A stretch of 41,286 nucleotides of DNA from Thiobacillus sp. 65-29 (GCA_001899775.1 MKWN01000007.1:1053-42338); one strand, 5' to 3'. Numbered from the stretch's first letter, positions 16,231 to 26,199 are shown. Translations and numbers: made by a program. The notes: generated by a model not told the origin, from the sequence alone.

Positions 16231-16336
16231 TAGAGGCAAGAGACAAGAGGCAAGAGGCAAGGAGGCAAGAGTATCAATATCGCGGCCTCCGGCCGCTCAT
16301 TCCCTGGATCCTGGATCCTGAATCCAAAATCCTGCT
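16231..16336. repeat. Short tandem repeats and small hairpin between two genes
   Basis: Bases 16231-16272 are an imperfect tandem repeat of AGAGGCA(A)-type units. A hairpin GCGGCC-TCC-GGCCGC lies at 16282-16296, and TGGATCC/TGAATCC-type units lie at 16303-16326. No U-tract follows the hairpin on either strand, so it is not a good intrinsic terminator. Confidence 0.6.
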
Positions 16337-16342
16337 TTCCAG

Positions 16343-17092
<750 letters not shown>

Positions 17093-17119
17093 GGGCGTGG
17101 CATCGCGTAGAATTCGAGC

Positions 17120-17803
17120 ATGGATTTTACCGCGCTGGACCTCGCTCCTTCCGTCCTGCCTGCGACTTTTCTGGTTGCCGGCTGGATGGGGTTGGCCTGG
17201 CTGGCGTGGCGCTGGGCCAAGTCCGGTGACTGGCGGCGTCTTGCCGCGCCTGCCCGGCTCAATCTGTTTCTCGGCGCCACGGTGGCGTTGCTGGCCTTGT
17301 GGCAGATCCGTACCGGGGTGCGGCCCGGCCTCGGGTTTCACCTGTATGGCATGGCGGCGCTCACGCTCATGTTCGGCTTCTGGCGCGCGGTGGCGTCCGC
17401 GGTGCTGATCCTGCTGGCAAACGTGGCATTCGGTCACGGGAACCTTGCATCGGTGGGCCTGGATGCACTCATGCTTGCAGCCGTACCCGCGTGGGTGAGC
17501 TGGAACATCCAGCGCATTTTGGAGCGGCGGCTGCCGAATCATTTTTTCATTTACGTGCTGGGCAACGGGTTTTTCGGCGCGCTGCTGTCGGTGGTAACGA
17601 TCGGACTGACGGTGACGGCCGTGATGAGCCTCTCCGGCGCATATCGACTCGATTATCTGCTCGACCACTACACACCCTACGTGACCGTGCTGGTCGGCTG
17701 GGGCGAGGCGTTCATGACCGGCATGGCGGTGACGCTGATGGCGGTGTATCGTCCGGCCTGGCTGGAAAGCTTCGATGACGCGCGCTATCTGCGCAATAAG
17801 TAG
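17120..17803 (+). CDS. CbiM-like energy-coupling factor transporter permease
   Basis: A 227-residue integral membrane protein with about six hydrophobic segments, resembling the CbiM/NikM substrate-binding component of ECF transporters for cobalt or nickel. '[17 protein letters not shown]' and '[16 protein letters not shown]' fit conserved helices. The N-terminal metal-binding Met-His start of true CbiM (MHIxDG) is absent, because this protein begins [10 protein letters not shown]. No CbiN, CbiQ or CbiO genes are adjacent. It may be a solitary relative with another role. Confidence 0.7.
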   Translation: MDFTALDLAPSVLPATFLVAGWMGLAWLAWRWAKSGDWRRLAAPARLNLFLGATVALLALWQIRTGVRPGLGFHLYGMAALTLMFGFWRAVASAVLILLANVAFGHGNLASVGLDALMLAAVPAWVSWNIQRILERRLPNHFFIYVLGNGFFGALLSVVTIGLTVTAVMSLSGAYRLDYLLDHYTPYVTVLVGWGEAFMTGMAVTLMAVYRPAWLESFDDARYLRNK

Positions 17804-17814
17804 CTCTCTTTTTT

Positions 17815-17952
17815 ATCCGCAAAGGAACGCGAAGAAAGGCAAAAGAATTCATGCCGGATTGTCCATTAGGCGGTAGGAGGCCCGCTTGCGGGCCGAATCC
17901 GTGCTTCCAGGACCGCTTTCTTTCTTCGCGCCCCTTCGCGTCCTTCGCGGAT
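17815..17952. repeat. Inverted-repeat element with REP-like core upstream of hrpA
   Basis: Imperfect terminal inverted repeats of about 26-38 bp bound this 138-bp stretch. The left end is ATCCGCAAAGGAACGCGAAG and the right end is its imperfect reverse complement (17915-17952), with an extra 6 bp. Inside lies a REP-like unit at 17854-17897 with the hairpin GGCCCGC-TT-GCGGGCC. A related 45-bp unit lies in reverse orientation at 26200-26244. The right repeat overlaps the hrpA start codon. Confidence 0.7.
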
Positions 17953-20900
17953 GATTGTTTCCGGATTTGCACCTTCCTTGAATATCTCGTATCCCGATCT
18001 GCCCGTTTCCTCGCGCCGTGAGGACATTCTTGCGGCGCTGGCGAAGCATCGCGTGCTGATCCTGTGCGGCGAGACCGGCTCGGGGAAAACCACGCAGATT
18101 CCCAAGATGTGCCTGGAGGCGGGCGTGCGCGCGGGCAAGCTGATCGGCTGTACGCAGCCGCGACGCATCGCCGCGCGTTCGGTGGCGGCGCGCATCGCGC
18201 AGGAGCTCGGAAGCGAACTGGGCGGGCTGGTCGGCTACAAGGTGCGCTTCACCGACAAGGTGCGCGCGGACACCGCGATCAAGGTGATGACCGACGGCAT
18301 CCTGCTCGCCGAAAGCCAGGGCGACCCGCTCTTGAGCCGCTACGACACGATCATCATTGACGAAGCGCACGAGCGCAGTCTCAATATCGATTTCCTGCTC
18401 GGCTATCTGAAGACGCTGGTGGAGAAGCGTGCCGATCTCAGGGTTGTCATCACCTCCGCGACCATCGATGCCGAACGCTTCGCGCAGCATTTCGACGACG
18501 CGCCGGTGATCGAAGTGTCGGGGCGGCTCTATCCGGTGGAAATCCGCTGGCGTCCTGTCGCGCGCGATGACGTTCCCCCCGCCACACGCGCGGGCGGGAG
18601 GACTTCTGCGCGAGAAGCCCAGGCCGATCTCACCAGCGCCATTCTCGATGCAACCGACGAACTCGCGCGCGAAGGTCCGGGCGATATCCTGGTGTTTCTT
18701 CCCGGCGAGCGCGAGATCCGCGACACCGCCGAGGCGCTGCGCAAGCATCATCCGCCGGGCACGGAAATCCTGCCCTTGTTTTCCCGCCTGTCGGTGGCCG
18801 AACAGGACGCCATTTTCAAACCCACCCGCGCGTTGCGGCGCATCGTGCTGGCGACCAACGTCGCCGAGACTTCGCTCACGGTGCCGGGCATCCGCTATGT
18901 GATCGACCCCGGCACGGCGCGGGTGAAACGCTACTCCGCGCGCAACAAGGTCGAGCAACTGTTGATCGAGAAAGTCTCGCAGGCCTCGGCCAACCAGCGC
19001 GCCGGCCGCTGTGGCCGCGTTGCCGACGGCGTGTGCATCCGTCTATACGACGAGGAGGACTTCAATAACCGCCCGCGCTTCACCGATCCGGAACTGCTGC
19101 GCTCCTCACTTGCCGGCGTCATTCTGCGGATGAAGTCGCTCAATCTCGGCGACGTCGTCGGCTTTCCCTTCATCGATCCACCGAGTCACCGCTTCGTCAG
19201 CGACGGCTATCAGTTGCTCGCCGAGCTGCATGCGCTCGACGAACAGGGGCAATTGACGAAGATCGGCCGCCAGCTCGCCAAGCTGCCGCTCGACCCGCGC
19301 ATTGCGAGAATGTTGCTGGCGGCCGAGCAGCAGCGCTGCGTGCGTGAGGTGCTGGTCATCGCCAGTGTGTTGTCGGTACAGGACCCGCGCGACCGGCCGA
19401 TGGAGCGTGCGCAGGCAGCGGACGAGAAGCACCGGCTGTTCCAGGACGAACGCTCCGATTTCATGGGCTGGCTCAAGTTGTGGAAGTGGTTCGACGAGCA
19501 ACTCAAGCACAAGAAGAGCAACCGGCAGTTGCAGACGCTGTTGCAGGATCATTTCCTGTCATCCCGGCGCATGCGCGAATGGCGCGACATCCATGGCCAA
19601 CTGCACGCGCAGATGAGCGAGCTCGGCTTGCGCGAAAACGACAAGGATGCCGGCTACGACGCCATTCACCAATCCCTGCTCGCCGGACTGCTCGGCAATA
19701 TCGGTTTCAAGTCGGACGAGGCCAAGGGGCGCCCCAAACCGGGGGAAGGCAATTATCAGGGCGCGCGCGGCATCAAGCTGTCCATCCACCCCGGCTCGGC
19801 GCTGGCGAAGAAGGGCCCGAAGTGGATCGTCGCCGCCGAGCTGACCGACACCGGGCGGCTGCTCGCGCGCACCGTTGCCGAGGTCCGTCCCGAATGGATC
19901 GAGGCCGCGGGGCGCCATCTGCTCACCCGCATGTATCTGGAGCCGCACTGGGAGAAGGACGGCGCGCGGGTGGTGGCGTACGAGCGCGTGAGCCTGTACG
20001 GCATCACGCTGGTGCCGCGACGCAAAATCCATTACGGACCGATCGCCCCCGATTTGGCGCGCGAGCTCTTCATCCGTGGCGCGCTGGTCGCCGGCGAGTA
20101 CGACACCCAGGCGGCGTGGCACGCGCACAACCGCGCGCTCATCCGGGAAATCGAGGATCTCGAGCACAAGGCACGAAAATCCGGCGTCTGGCTCGACGAG
20201 GAGCGCATCTTCCGCGTGTTCGATGCGCGCATTCCGGCCGGCCTTCACAATGGCGCAAGCTTCGAGCAATGGCGCCGCGAGGCCGAAGCCGCCGATCCCC
20301 GCGTTCTGTTCCTGGCGCGCGAGGATGTCCTCGGTGAGGGGCTCGGTGCCGACCACACCTTGTTCCCCGAGACGATGACCGTCGACGGCATCACATGCAA
20401 GCTGAAATACCGGTTCGAACCCGGGCACGTGCTCGACGGCGTGACGCTGCATCTGCCGCTGTATCTGCTGAATCGTGTCGAGGCCGCCCAGGTTGACTGG
20501 CTGGTGCCCGGGCTCATCCGTGAAAAGCTGAACGCGCTGCTGAAGATGTTGCCGAAGGACAAGCGCCGCCCCCTGATTCCGCTGCCCGACACGGTGACCG
20601 CATTTCTCTCCGTCGCGAAGCCGGGCGAGAGGATGCTGACCGAGGCGCTTGCCGCCTTCATCCACAGCAAGACCGGTGCCGACATCCATCCAGACGAATG
20701 GAAAGGCGAGCTGCCGGCTCACCTCAGGATGAATTTCAGCGTGATCGACGACAGTGGCGAAGAACTCGCCGGCGGGCGCGACCTGGTGGCGTTGCGCGCG
20801 CAGCTCGGCGGTGCCGCGCGCATCACCTATGGTGGCGGCGACGATAACGTCTTCGAGCGTGCCGGGCTGGCCGAATGGGATTTCGGCGATCTGCCCGCAC

Positions 20901-21721
20901 AGGTGAAATTCAAGCGCGGCGGCCGTGAGCTCACGGGTTACCCTGCACTGGTCGATACCGGCGAAGCGGTCGACCTGCGCCTGCTCGATGCCGCCGGCGT
21001 CGCCGAGATCGAAACGCGACGCGGCGTGGTGCGCCTGTTGCGGATCGCGCTTGGCGCCCAGTTCAAGCAACTCGACAAGGATTTGTCACGCGAGACGGCG
21101 CTGGCGCTGAAGTACCGCGCTTTCGGCAGTGCCGAGCGCCTGCGCGCCGAACTGCTTGACGCCATCGCGACGCGCGCGCTGCTGGGCGACGACGACCCGC
21201 CGCGCAGTGCGAAGGAATTCGAGCGGCAGAAGGAGCGCGCCAAACCGCGCATCGCGGTGGTGAAACAGGCGCTGCTGCGCGACGTCGCGGAAATTCTCGA
21301 CCTTCATGCGCAGGTGACGGCGCGGCTCAGCGCCAGGCCGCAGTTCGTCGCGGTGATGCGTGACGAGACCGCGCACCTTGCCGCCCTGGTGCCGCCGGAT
21401 TTCATCACCGCCACGCCGTGGGCGCACTTGAAGGACCTGCCGCGCTATCTGCGCGGTATCCTCAAGCGCCTGGAGAAACTGCCCGCGGCCGAGCAGCGCG
21501 ACGCACGCAGCCTGGCCGGCGTGCTTACCCTGCAGAACAAATACCTGGCGCGCTGTGCGCAGATCAAGGGCGAACCGCCGGCCGCACTGGCGGACTTTCG
21601 CTGGCAGCTGGAAGAGCTGCGCGTCTCACTTTTCGCACAGGAATTGAAGACCCCCTATCCGGTGTCGGTGAAACGGCTGGAGAAGCTGTGGGACGGACTT
21701 GCCAGGCAGCCGCTGTCTTGA
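17951..21721 (+). CDS. hrpA: ATP-dependent RNA helicase HrpA
   Basis: A 1256-residue DEAH-box helicase of the HrpA family. Motif I 'GETGSGKTT' is at 40-48, the DEAH box at 137-140, 'TSATID' near 165, and motif VI 'QRAGRCGR' near 350. The winged-helix, helical-bundle and OB-like regions follow, and the long HrpA-specific C-terminal part (DUF3418 type) begins at about 700. HrpA acts in mRNA cleavage and in rescue of stalled ribosomes. E. coli HrpA has about 80 residues before motif I, against about 40 here. The start codon lies inside the inverted-repeat element at 17815-17952, so the native 5' end may have been replaced. Confidence 0.95.
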   Translation: MIVSGFAPSLNISYPDLPVSSRREDILAALAKHRVLILCGETGSGKTTQIPKMCLEAGVRAGKLIGCTQPRRIAARSVAARIAQELGSELGGLVGYKVRFTDKVRADTAIKVMTDGILLAESQGDPLLSRYDTIIIDEAHERSLNIDFLLGYLKTLVEKRADLRVVITSATIDAERFAQHFDDAPVIEVSGRLYPVEIRWRPVARDDVPPATRAGGRTSAREAQADLTSAILDATDELAREGPGDILVFLPGEREIRDTAEALRKHHPPGTEILPLFSRLSVAEQDAIFKPTRALRRIVLATNVAETSLTVPGIRYVIDPGTARVKRYSARNKVEQLLIEKVSQASANQRAGRCGRVADGVCIRLYDEEDFNNRPRFTDPELLRSSLAGVILRMKSLNLGDVVGFPFIDPPSHRFVSDGYQLLAELHALDEQGQLTKIGRQLAKLPLDPRIARMLLAAEQQRCVREVLVIASVLSVQDPRDRPMERAQAADEKHRLFQDERSDFMGWLKLWKWFDEQLKHKKSNRQLQTLLQDHFLSSRRMREWRDIHGQLHAQMSELGLRENDKDAGYDAIHQSLLAGLLGNIGFKSDEAKGRPKPGEGNYQGARGIKLSIHPGSALAKKGPKWIVAAELTDTGRLLARTVAEVRPEWIEAAGRHLLTRMYLEPHWEKDGARVVAYERVSLYGITLVPRRKIHYGPIAPDLARELFIRGALVAGEYDTQAAWHAHNRALIREIEDLEHKARKSGVWLDEERIFRVFDARIPAGLHNGASFEQWRREAEAADPRVLFLAREDVLGEGLGADHTLFPETMTVDGITCKLKYRFEPGHVLDGVTLHLPLYLLNRVEAAQVDWLVPGLIREKLNALLKMLPKDKRRPLIPLPDTVTAFLSVAKPGERMLTEALAAFIHSKTGADIHPDEWKGELPAHLRMNFSVIDDSGEELAGGRDLVALRAQLGGAARITYGGGDDNVFERAGLAEWDFGDLPAQVKFKRGGRELTGYPALVDTGEAVDLRLLDAAGVAEIETRRGVVRLLRIALGAQFKQLDKDLSRETALALKYRAFGSAERLRAELLDAIATRALLGDDDPPRSAKEFERQKERAKPRIAVVKQALLRDVAEILDLHAQVTARLSARPQFVAVMRDETAHLAALVPPDFITATPWAHLKDLPRYLRGILKRLEKLPAAEQRDARSLAGVLTLQNKYLARCAQIKGEPPAALADFRWQLEELRVSLFAQELKTPYPVSVKRLEKLWDGLARQPLS

Positions 21722-21751
21722 GTACGCTCGGGCCATGAACGCCCGAGTACT
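21721..21751 (+). promoter_or_regulatory. Hairpin presenting the pgsA start codon
   Basis: CTCGGGC (21727-21733) pairs with GCCCGAG (21741-21747) around a 7-nt loop, CATGAAC, that contains the pgsA ATG. AGTA/TACT extend the stem after a 2-nt bulge. It begins at the last base of the hrpA stop codon. No U-tract follows, so it is not an intrinsic terminator. It could affect pgsA translation or RNA processing. Confidence 0.55.
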
Positions 21752-22298
21752 GAACCTGCCAAATGTCATCACGCTGCTGCGCATCGCTGCGGTGCCGGTG
21801 CTCACCTGGCTGATCGTTCAGGAACAATGGGTGGCGGCATGCTGGCTGTTCTTCGCCGCCGCCGTATCCGACGCCATCGACGGCTTTCTGGCCCGCTGGC
21901 TGAACCAGATGACCCCACTCGGCGCGATGCTCGACACCATCGCCGACAAGGCGCTCGGTATCGTCACTCTCGTCATGCTGACCTACGAGCAGGCCATCCC
22001 CCTGTGGGTGACGGCAGCGATCCTGCTGCGCGACAGCGTCATCGTGCTGGGCGCGTTGAGTTACCGCGGACTCGCCGGCCACCTCGACATCCATCCCACC
22101 CTGCTCGGCAAGACGCACATGGCGGCGGAATTCACCCTGCTCGCGCTGGTGCTCGCCGGGCTGGCCGGGCTGTTTGACGTCGGCGACTGGCTGCCGGCGA
22201 TCTTCATCGCCGTGTTCGCCATCGCCACGGCATCGGGCGTACAGTACGTGTGGATCTGGGGCGGCAAGGTTCTGCGCGAACGCCGGATCTCGCGCTGA
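21735..22298 (+). CDS. pgsA: CDP-diacylglycerol-glycerol-3-phosphate 3-phosphatidyltransferase
   Basis: A 187-residue integral membrane enzyme that makes phosphatidylglycerol phosphate, the committed step to phosphatidylglycerol and cardiolipin. The CDP-alcohol phosphotransferase motif D-x2-DG-x2-AR-x8-G-x3-D-x3-D is exact: Asp46, Asp49-Gly50, Ala53-Arg54, Gly63, Asp67 and Asp71. About four to five hydrophobic segments follow. The ATG at 21735 lies 13 bp after the hrpA stop, so it is probably translated from the same transcript. The start codon lies in the loop of a GC-rich hairpin. Confidence 0.93.
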   Translation: MNARVLNLPNVITLLRIAAVPVLTWLIVQEQWVAACWLFFAAAVSDAIDGFLARWLNQMTPLGAMLDTIADKALGIVTLVMLTYEQAIPLWVTAAILLRDSVIVLGALSYRGLAGHLDIHPTLLGKTHMAAEFTLLALVLAGLAGLFDVGDWLPAIFIAVFAIATASGVQYVWIWGGKVLRERRISR

Positions 22299-22335
22299 GC
22301 GTGCCCTGCGGAGCGCGTTGTGCTTTCCGGCGGTG

Positions 22336-22365
22336 TTCGGAGAATCGCGCGCGATTCGGTAGAAT
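22336..22365 (+). promoter_or_regulatory. Probable promoter of tRNA-Arg
   Basis: A -10 box TAGAAT at 22360-22365 lies 9 bp before the tRNA 5' end, with TTCGGA at 22336-22341 (18-bp spacer) as a weak -35. The same TAGAATGCGCG context occurs before tRNA-Ala on the other strand at 26833-26838, which supports the -10 call. Confidence 0.6.
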
Positions 22366-22374
22366 GCGCGCCAC

Positions 22375-22450
22375 GCCCCGGTAGCTCAGTGGATAGAGCA
22401 ACCCCCTCCTAAGGGGTAGGCCGCACGTTCGATTCGTGCTCGGGGCGCCA
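22375..22450 (+). tRNA. tRNA-Arg (anticodon CCT)
   Basis: A complete 76-nt cloverleaf with encoded CCA. The acceptor stem is GCCCCGG/TCGGGGC with one G-T pair, the D stem is GCTC/GAGC, the anticodon stem is ACCCC/GGGGT with loop CTCCTAA (anticodon CCT), and the T arm is GCACG-TTCGATT-CGTGC. It reads AGG codons. The tRNA ends 58 bp before the stop of the convergent PEPCK-like gene. Confidence 0.97.
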
Positions 22451-22508
22451 CTTCATGTTCGGTTCGACCATCGAACGCGCTTTTCTTTCCGCCCGCTCAA
22501 CCTGCCGC

Positions 22509-25500
22509 TCAACCCAGTGCAGACGCCGGCATGTGAACCTCGCCGGTACCCAGCTGTCCCGCTTCGATCGGCCCCAGTGGATCGGCACCCAGGGTGCCGA
22601 TGTAGGTACGCCAGGCGTCGGGTGTTTCCAGCTTGGCGAGCTGCGCACGGGTGTAGGCGATGCGGGCGTCGAGATCGAGGCGTCGTGCCTCTTCGACGTT
22701 GTGCGGGTTCTGCTGGAAGCGCACGAGTTCGTCGAGGTTACGCCGCCACATGGCAAGATCGCGCTCGAGCTTGACCTGCAGGCGCTGGCGGTACCAATCC
22801 GAGGCCAGCAGCGCTTCGCGGGTGAACAGCGCACGAATCTGCGGCGCATGTACGTCCAGTCCCTGATAGTGTCCGTAGGCCATGACGGAGAGCAGGGCCT
22901 TTAGCGGCGGGCAGGCCTCGTCGATGCTGCCATCCTCGAAGTAGCGGCGCGCGACGCGTTCCTGCGCTTCGACGATGTTGCGCACGCCATCGGCGAAGCC
23001 GGGCAGGTCCTGCGTTTCCGGTTTGAGGATGGCCTCGTTGAAAACCGCGCACGGGTTGTCGAAGATCTTGCCCATAAAATGGGCGACAAAGCGTTCGGTG
23101 ATGCGATAGCCCAGACGGCTTGCCAGCACGCGCTTGCTGTCATGATCGAAGTCGGACAGCGGCTCGAGATAACCCTGCTCGATGAGCCAGGCGGCGCGGC
23201 GTTGTTCGGGTTGCAGGCGGGCCCAGATTTCCGGCACCAGGAGGCTGATGTCGTGGTCCACGCGCACGTGCGAGCCGACATGGCCGGCCGCCGTGGAAAA
23301 GCCGTCGTGGCCGGTGAGGATCATCGACACCAGCGCGTTGTTGAGGTCGGCGGTGGGGTGCAGTGCGTTGAACGGCCCTTTGGTGAGTGCGCCTTCCGAG
23401 CCCGCACCCGTGGTCGAGGGCGACTTGCCGGTGAGCGAGCAGATATAGTCCATGAACAGTTCCGGCAGGTCCTGGTAATGGAGCGGGCTGTATACCGCGA
23501 GGGAGCGGATGCCGGGCTCGGGCGGGTTGTTGCGCCGTCCCGACAGCACGGCGTCGACGCTCACGCACACGGGTGTGTCTGCGTTCAGCTTGCGATGGAA
23601 GCGCATGCCCATTTCGGCCGCGTACTTGCGGATCGGATTGGCGATGTCGGGGCGCAGTTGCAGGTAGCGGGGATTCTTCGAGGGCTTGCCGTCGATGAGG
23701 CGCGGGCAGGCGGACGAAACCACCGCCTGGCCCGCCTGGGCTGCCGCGCCGAGGAGCTCGCGCATCGGCGGGGTGTAGGCATGCAGACGCATGACGTTGT
23801 CGACTTCGGCCGCCAGCGCTTCGCCGGCGAGGGGCTCGAAATTGGCCATGAAGTTGCCGGACAGCGCCATGTCGGCTTCGGTCTGCTTGTCGTAGCCGGG
23901 GGTGATGGCGTCGTCCGGCCGCTGGAACAAACGCATTTCGCAATTATGGGTCAGCTTGACGCTGCGCGCCGGGTCGAGTCCCGGCTTGCAGCCGGTGAGC
24001 GCGGCGACGGGCGCCACCACCGAGGCGGTGATGTCATCTTCCATCTGCACCTTCTCGGCCGGGATGAAGTCCTGGCGCAGCTTGAAGGTGCGCCACTGGG
24101 CGTCGCGGTCGAAGCCCACGCGCAGGTAGCTGGCGACGATGCGGCGGCCGAACATCTTGAGTTCGTGGCCCGGCGCGCCGTCCACCACGTCGACCGCGAG
24201 CTGCTGGTCCCATTCGTTGCCCCATTCCGGGCGGTGGAAACGCTTGATCAGGAACACCAGCGCGAGGATGCGCGGCGGGATGCTGTCGAGCCAGGCGTTG
24301 TATTCGTCGGTGTGACTGGCTGACGGTGTCAGGAGCTTGATCACCGAGCCCAGGCTGCGTTCCATGCTGAGCGGCTTGCGCGCGGGGGCGCGGTCTTCGT
24401 GCTCGAAGCCGGGGCGGAAGCGGTGGGTATAGTCGCGCTCCAGAATGCCGTGCACCCACTCGAGGTCGCGGTCCAGATTGTCGATGAACAGCGGGCCGTA
24501 GATGACCGCGTCCTCGAGCGATTTGGAAATCTCCGACTTGCCGCCACCAGACACCGTGCACGGCTTGTGGCAGAACGTGCCTTCCGGCTCGATGCCCACC
24601 AGCCGCCACGACGGCGCGCCGGGATGGCGGCGCATCTCCACCTTGTAGCCGTTCGGCTGCATGTAGATCTTGCCCGGCGTGAGGCGGATCTGGTGCGTCC
24701 CGCCCGTATTTTCCCAGGTGACGGTCTGCGCGTTGAGATCGAAGCGCACGTCCTGCGGCACATAGACGATGTCCGCATAATTGACGTCGATCGCGTGGCC
24801 TTCCGGCATGCGCCGCATGAAGGTACCGTAGCGGGCCAGGATGTCCTCGAACGCGTACCCCGGCGCGCGCGCGCGACTGTCGACGCCGTACTCCTCGCCA
24901 TGGTTGCGGCACTGGAACAACAGCGCACCGCCGGCGTGCTCCTCCTCGGCCAGGCCGTAGAGATTGGCGGCGAAGCTGATTTGCGTCTTGACCTCTTTCT
25001 TGCAGTAGCCGAAGTAGTTGTCGGCGATGATGGTGACCATCACGCCGCTGGCGTCGCGCGCGGTGAGCTTGAACGCCTGGCCGTCGTTGTACGGCTCATC
25101 GGGTGCCTTCCAGCACATGCCTTCGCGGCGCTGGCGCTCGTTCGCGTCGTCCCAGCGCGGCAGGCCGAGTTCGCGCTTGCTGAGCCCGACCAGATGCGGC
25201 GCGAGGATCACGCAGCCGGTGTGCCCGGTCCAGTGTTCCACGTCGAGCGCGGCGTCTAGCTCTGGCAGATACGGATTGCCGCCGTTTCCGAAAATGCTTT
25301 CGATGAAGTCGAGGTTGCTGACCAGGTTGCCCGGTGCGAAGAAACGGATTTCCATGCTCTTCTCCGGGGCCACGCCGGGAATCGCGGGACAGACCACCGG
25401 CCGCAGCAGCAGCGAGACGAACATGCGCGCGGGATCGGGCTGGTTGACGGCGTAGGGCAGCGTCAGCAGATCGGCCGGAGGCGTGAGCGCGTGCGCGAGC

Positions 25501-26009
25501 ATGCGCGCGAAGGTCTCACGCGGCACCGCCTTCTTGTCGCCGGGAATCGGCAGGCCACCTTCGCTGACATGGAACAGGCCCTTGGTGGTGCGCCGGTCGC
25601 TTGCCGGGTTGTGCAGCACGCCCTGGCGCACCCGATAGCTCGAAACGATGTCCGAGCGGAACACTTCGGCATCCGCCGGCAGCGACAGCTCGCGCGCCAG
25701 ACCCTGATGGTCGAGGATGAACGTCTGCCCGGGCAACTGCGGGATCGCGTCCACCCCGGCAAGGTAACGGTCGAGGAAGGCCTGGATGCGGCGGTCGGGC
25801 GGACACAGATAACCCGAAAGCAGCCAGTTCTTCGCGCGGTAGGCCATCAACAGATCGTGGGCGACATCCATGAAGCCGTCACTCGCCTGTCCGCGCACGG
25901 TGGGCTGGCCCGATGATGCGAGCTTGAGGTTGATGTACAGGCGCAGGTTGTCCTGTTCGCGCTGGGCGTCACTCGCCGCAGCGGCACCCGAAAGTCCGGT
26001 TCTGTTCAT
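22509..26009 (-). CDS. Candidate PPi-dependent phosphoenolpyruvate carboxykinase
   Basis: A 1166-residue protein beginning MNRTGLSGAAAAS, with GGAAAA about 8 nt upstream. No common domain is obvious. Two stretches look like PEP carboxykinase: 'DNYFGYCKKEVKTQISFAAN' near residue 336, recalling the paired-lysine region, and 'TVSGGGKSEISKS' near 487, a P-loop-like kinase motif. Length and these motifs fit the PPi-type PEPCK described from Entamoeba and Propionibacterium, which converts oxaloacetate and PPi to PEP or back and is about 1100-1180 residues long. 'ILTGHDGFSTAAGHVGSHVRVD' is another conserved-looking stretch. The alternative is a large conserved protein of unknown function. A perfect 20-bp palindrome lies just upstream. 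Confidence 0.6.
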   Translation of the reverse strand: MNRTGLSGAAAASDAQREQDNLRLYINLKLASSGQPTVRGQASDGFMDVAHDLLMAYRAKNWLLSGYLCPPDRRIQAFLDRYLAGVDAIPQLPGQTFILDHQGLARELSLPADAEVFRSDIVSSYRVRQGVLHNPASDRRTTKGLFHVSEGGLPIPGDKKAVPRETFARMLAHALTPPADLLTLPYAVNQPDPARMFVSLLLRPVVCPAIPGVAPEKSMEIRFFAPGNLVSNLDFIESIFGNGGNPYLPELDAALDVEHWTGHTGCVILAPHLVGLSKRELGLPRWDDANERQRREGMCWKAPDEPYNDGQAFKLTARDASGVMVTIIADNYFGYCKKEVKTQISFAANLYGLAEEEHAGGALLFQCRNHGEEYGVDSRARAPGYAFEDILARYGTFMRRMPEGHAIDVNYADIVYVPQDVRFDLNAQTVTWENTGGTHQIRLTPGKIYMQPNGYKVEMRRHPGAPSWRLVGIEPEGTFCHKPCTVSGGGKSEISKSLEDAVIYGPLFIDNLDRDLEWVHGILERDYTHRFRPGFEHEDRAPARKPLSMERSLGSVIKLLTPSASHTDEYNAWLDSIPPRILALVFLIKRFHRPEWGNEWDQQLAVDVVDGAPGHELKMFGRRIVASYLRVGFDRDAQWRTFKLRQDFIPAEKVQMEDDITASVVAPVAALTGCKPGLDPARSVKLTHNCEMRLFQRPDDAITPGYDKQTEADMALSGNFMANFEPLAGEALAAEVDNVMRLHAYTPPMRELLGAAAQAGQAVVSSACPRLIDGKPSKNPRYLQLRPDIANPIRKYAAEMGMRFHRKLNADTPVCVSVDAVLSGRRNNPPEPGIRSLAVYSPLHYQDLPELFMDYICSLTGKSPSTTGAGSEGALTKGPFNALHPTADLNNALVSMILTGHDGFSTAAGHVGSHVRVDHDISLLVPEIWARLQPEQRRAAWLIEQGYLEPLSDFDHDSKRVLASRLGYRITERFVAHFMGKIFDNPCAVFNEAILKPETQDLPGFADGVRNIVEAQERVARRYFEDGSIDEACPPLKALLSVMAYGHYQGLDVHAPQIRALFTREALLASDWYRQRLQVKLERDLAMWRRNLDELVRFQQNPHNVEEARRLDLDARIAYTRAQLAKLETPDAWRTYIGTLGADPLGPIEAGQLGTGEVHMPASALG

Positions 26010-26027
26010 GTATGTTTTCCGATTACG

Positions 26028-26047
26028 GCATCCGCGATCGCGGATGC
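26028..26047. promoter_or_regulatory. Perfect 20-bp palindrome upstream of the PEPCK-like gene
   Basis: GCATCCGCGATCGCGGATGC is identical to its own reverse complement and lies 18 bp upstream of the ATG at 26009. Position and symmetry suggest a regulator binding site or an RNA/DNA structure in the leader. No known operator is recognised. Confidence 0.5.
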
Positions 26048-26199
26048 AAACCACAAGCCGATGCCAGGCGCGCTCGACCGAGCTTGCTATTTTAAACCCA
26101 GAAACCGAAGTTGACTGCGCCACATGCTCTCGTCGGGACTGCGTGCATACGAGCGCCCATGCAATCCCAAAGGGTCATTTGCGCCGCGCGAGTACCAGT

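Noticed and set aside
16282-16296. GCGGCC hairpin considered as a terminator.
   Set aside because: No U-tract on either strand, and both flanking genes read in the same direction.
17093-17668. Extension of the YecA/SEC-C protein upstream to 441 residues.
   Set aside because: The extra residues are low-complexity and lie antisense to the CbiM-like gene. YecA homology begins at the internal Met.
19559-21070. 503-codon open frame antisense to hrpA.
   Set aside because: High GC content creates long antisense frames. The hrpA frame carries all helicase motifs and the antisense product shows none.
23079-24323. 414-codon open frame antisense to the PEPCK-like gene.
   Set aside because: Low-complexity shadow of the real gene with no recognisable domain.
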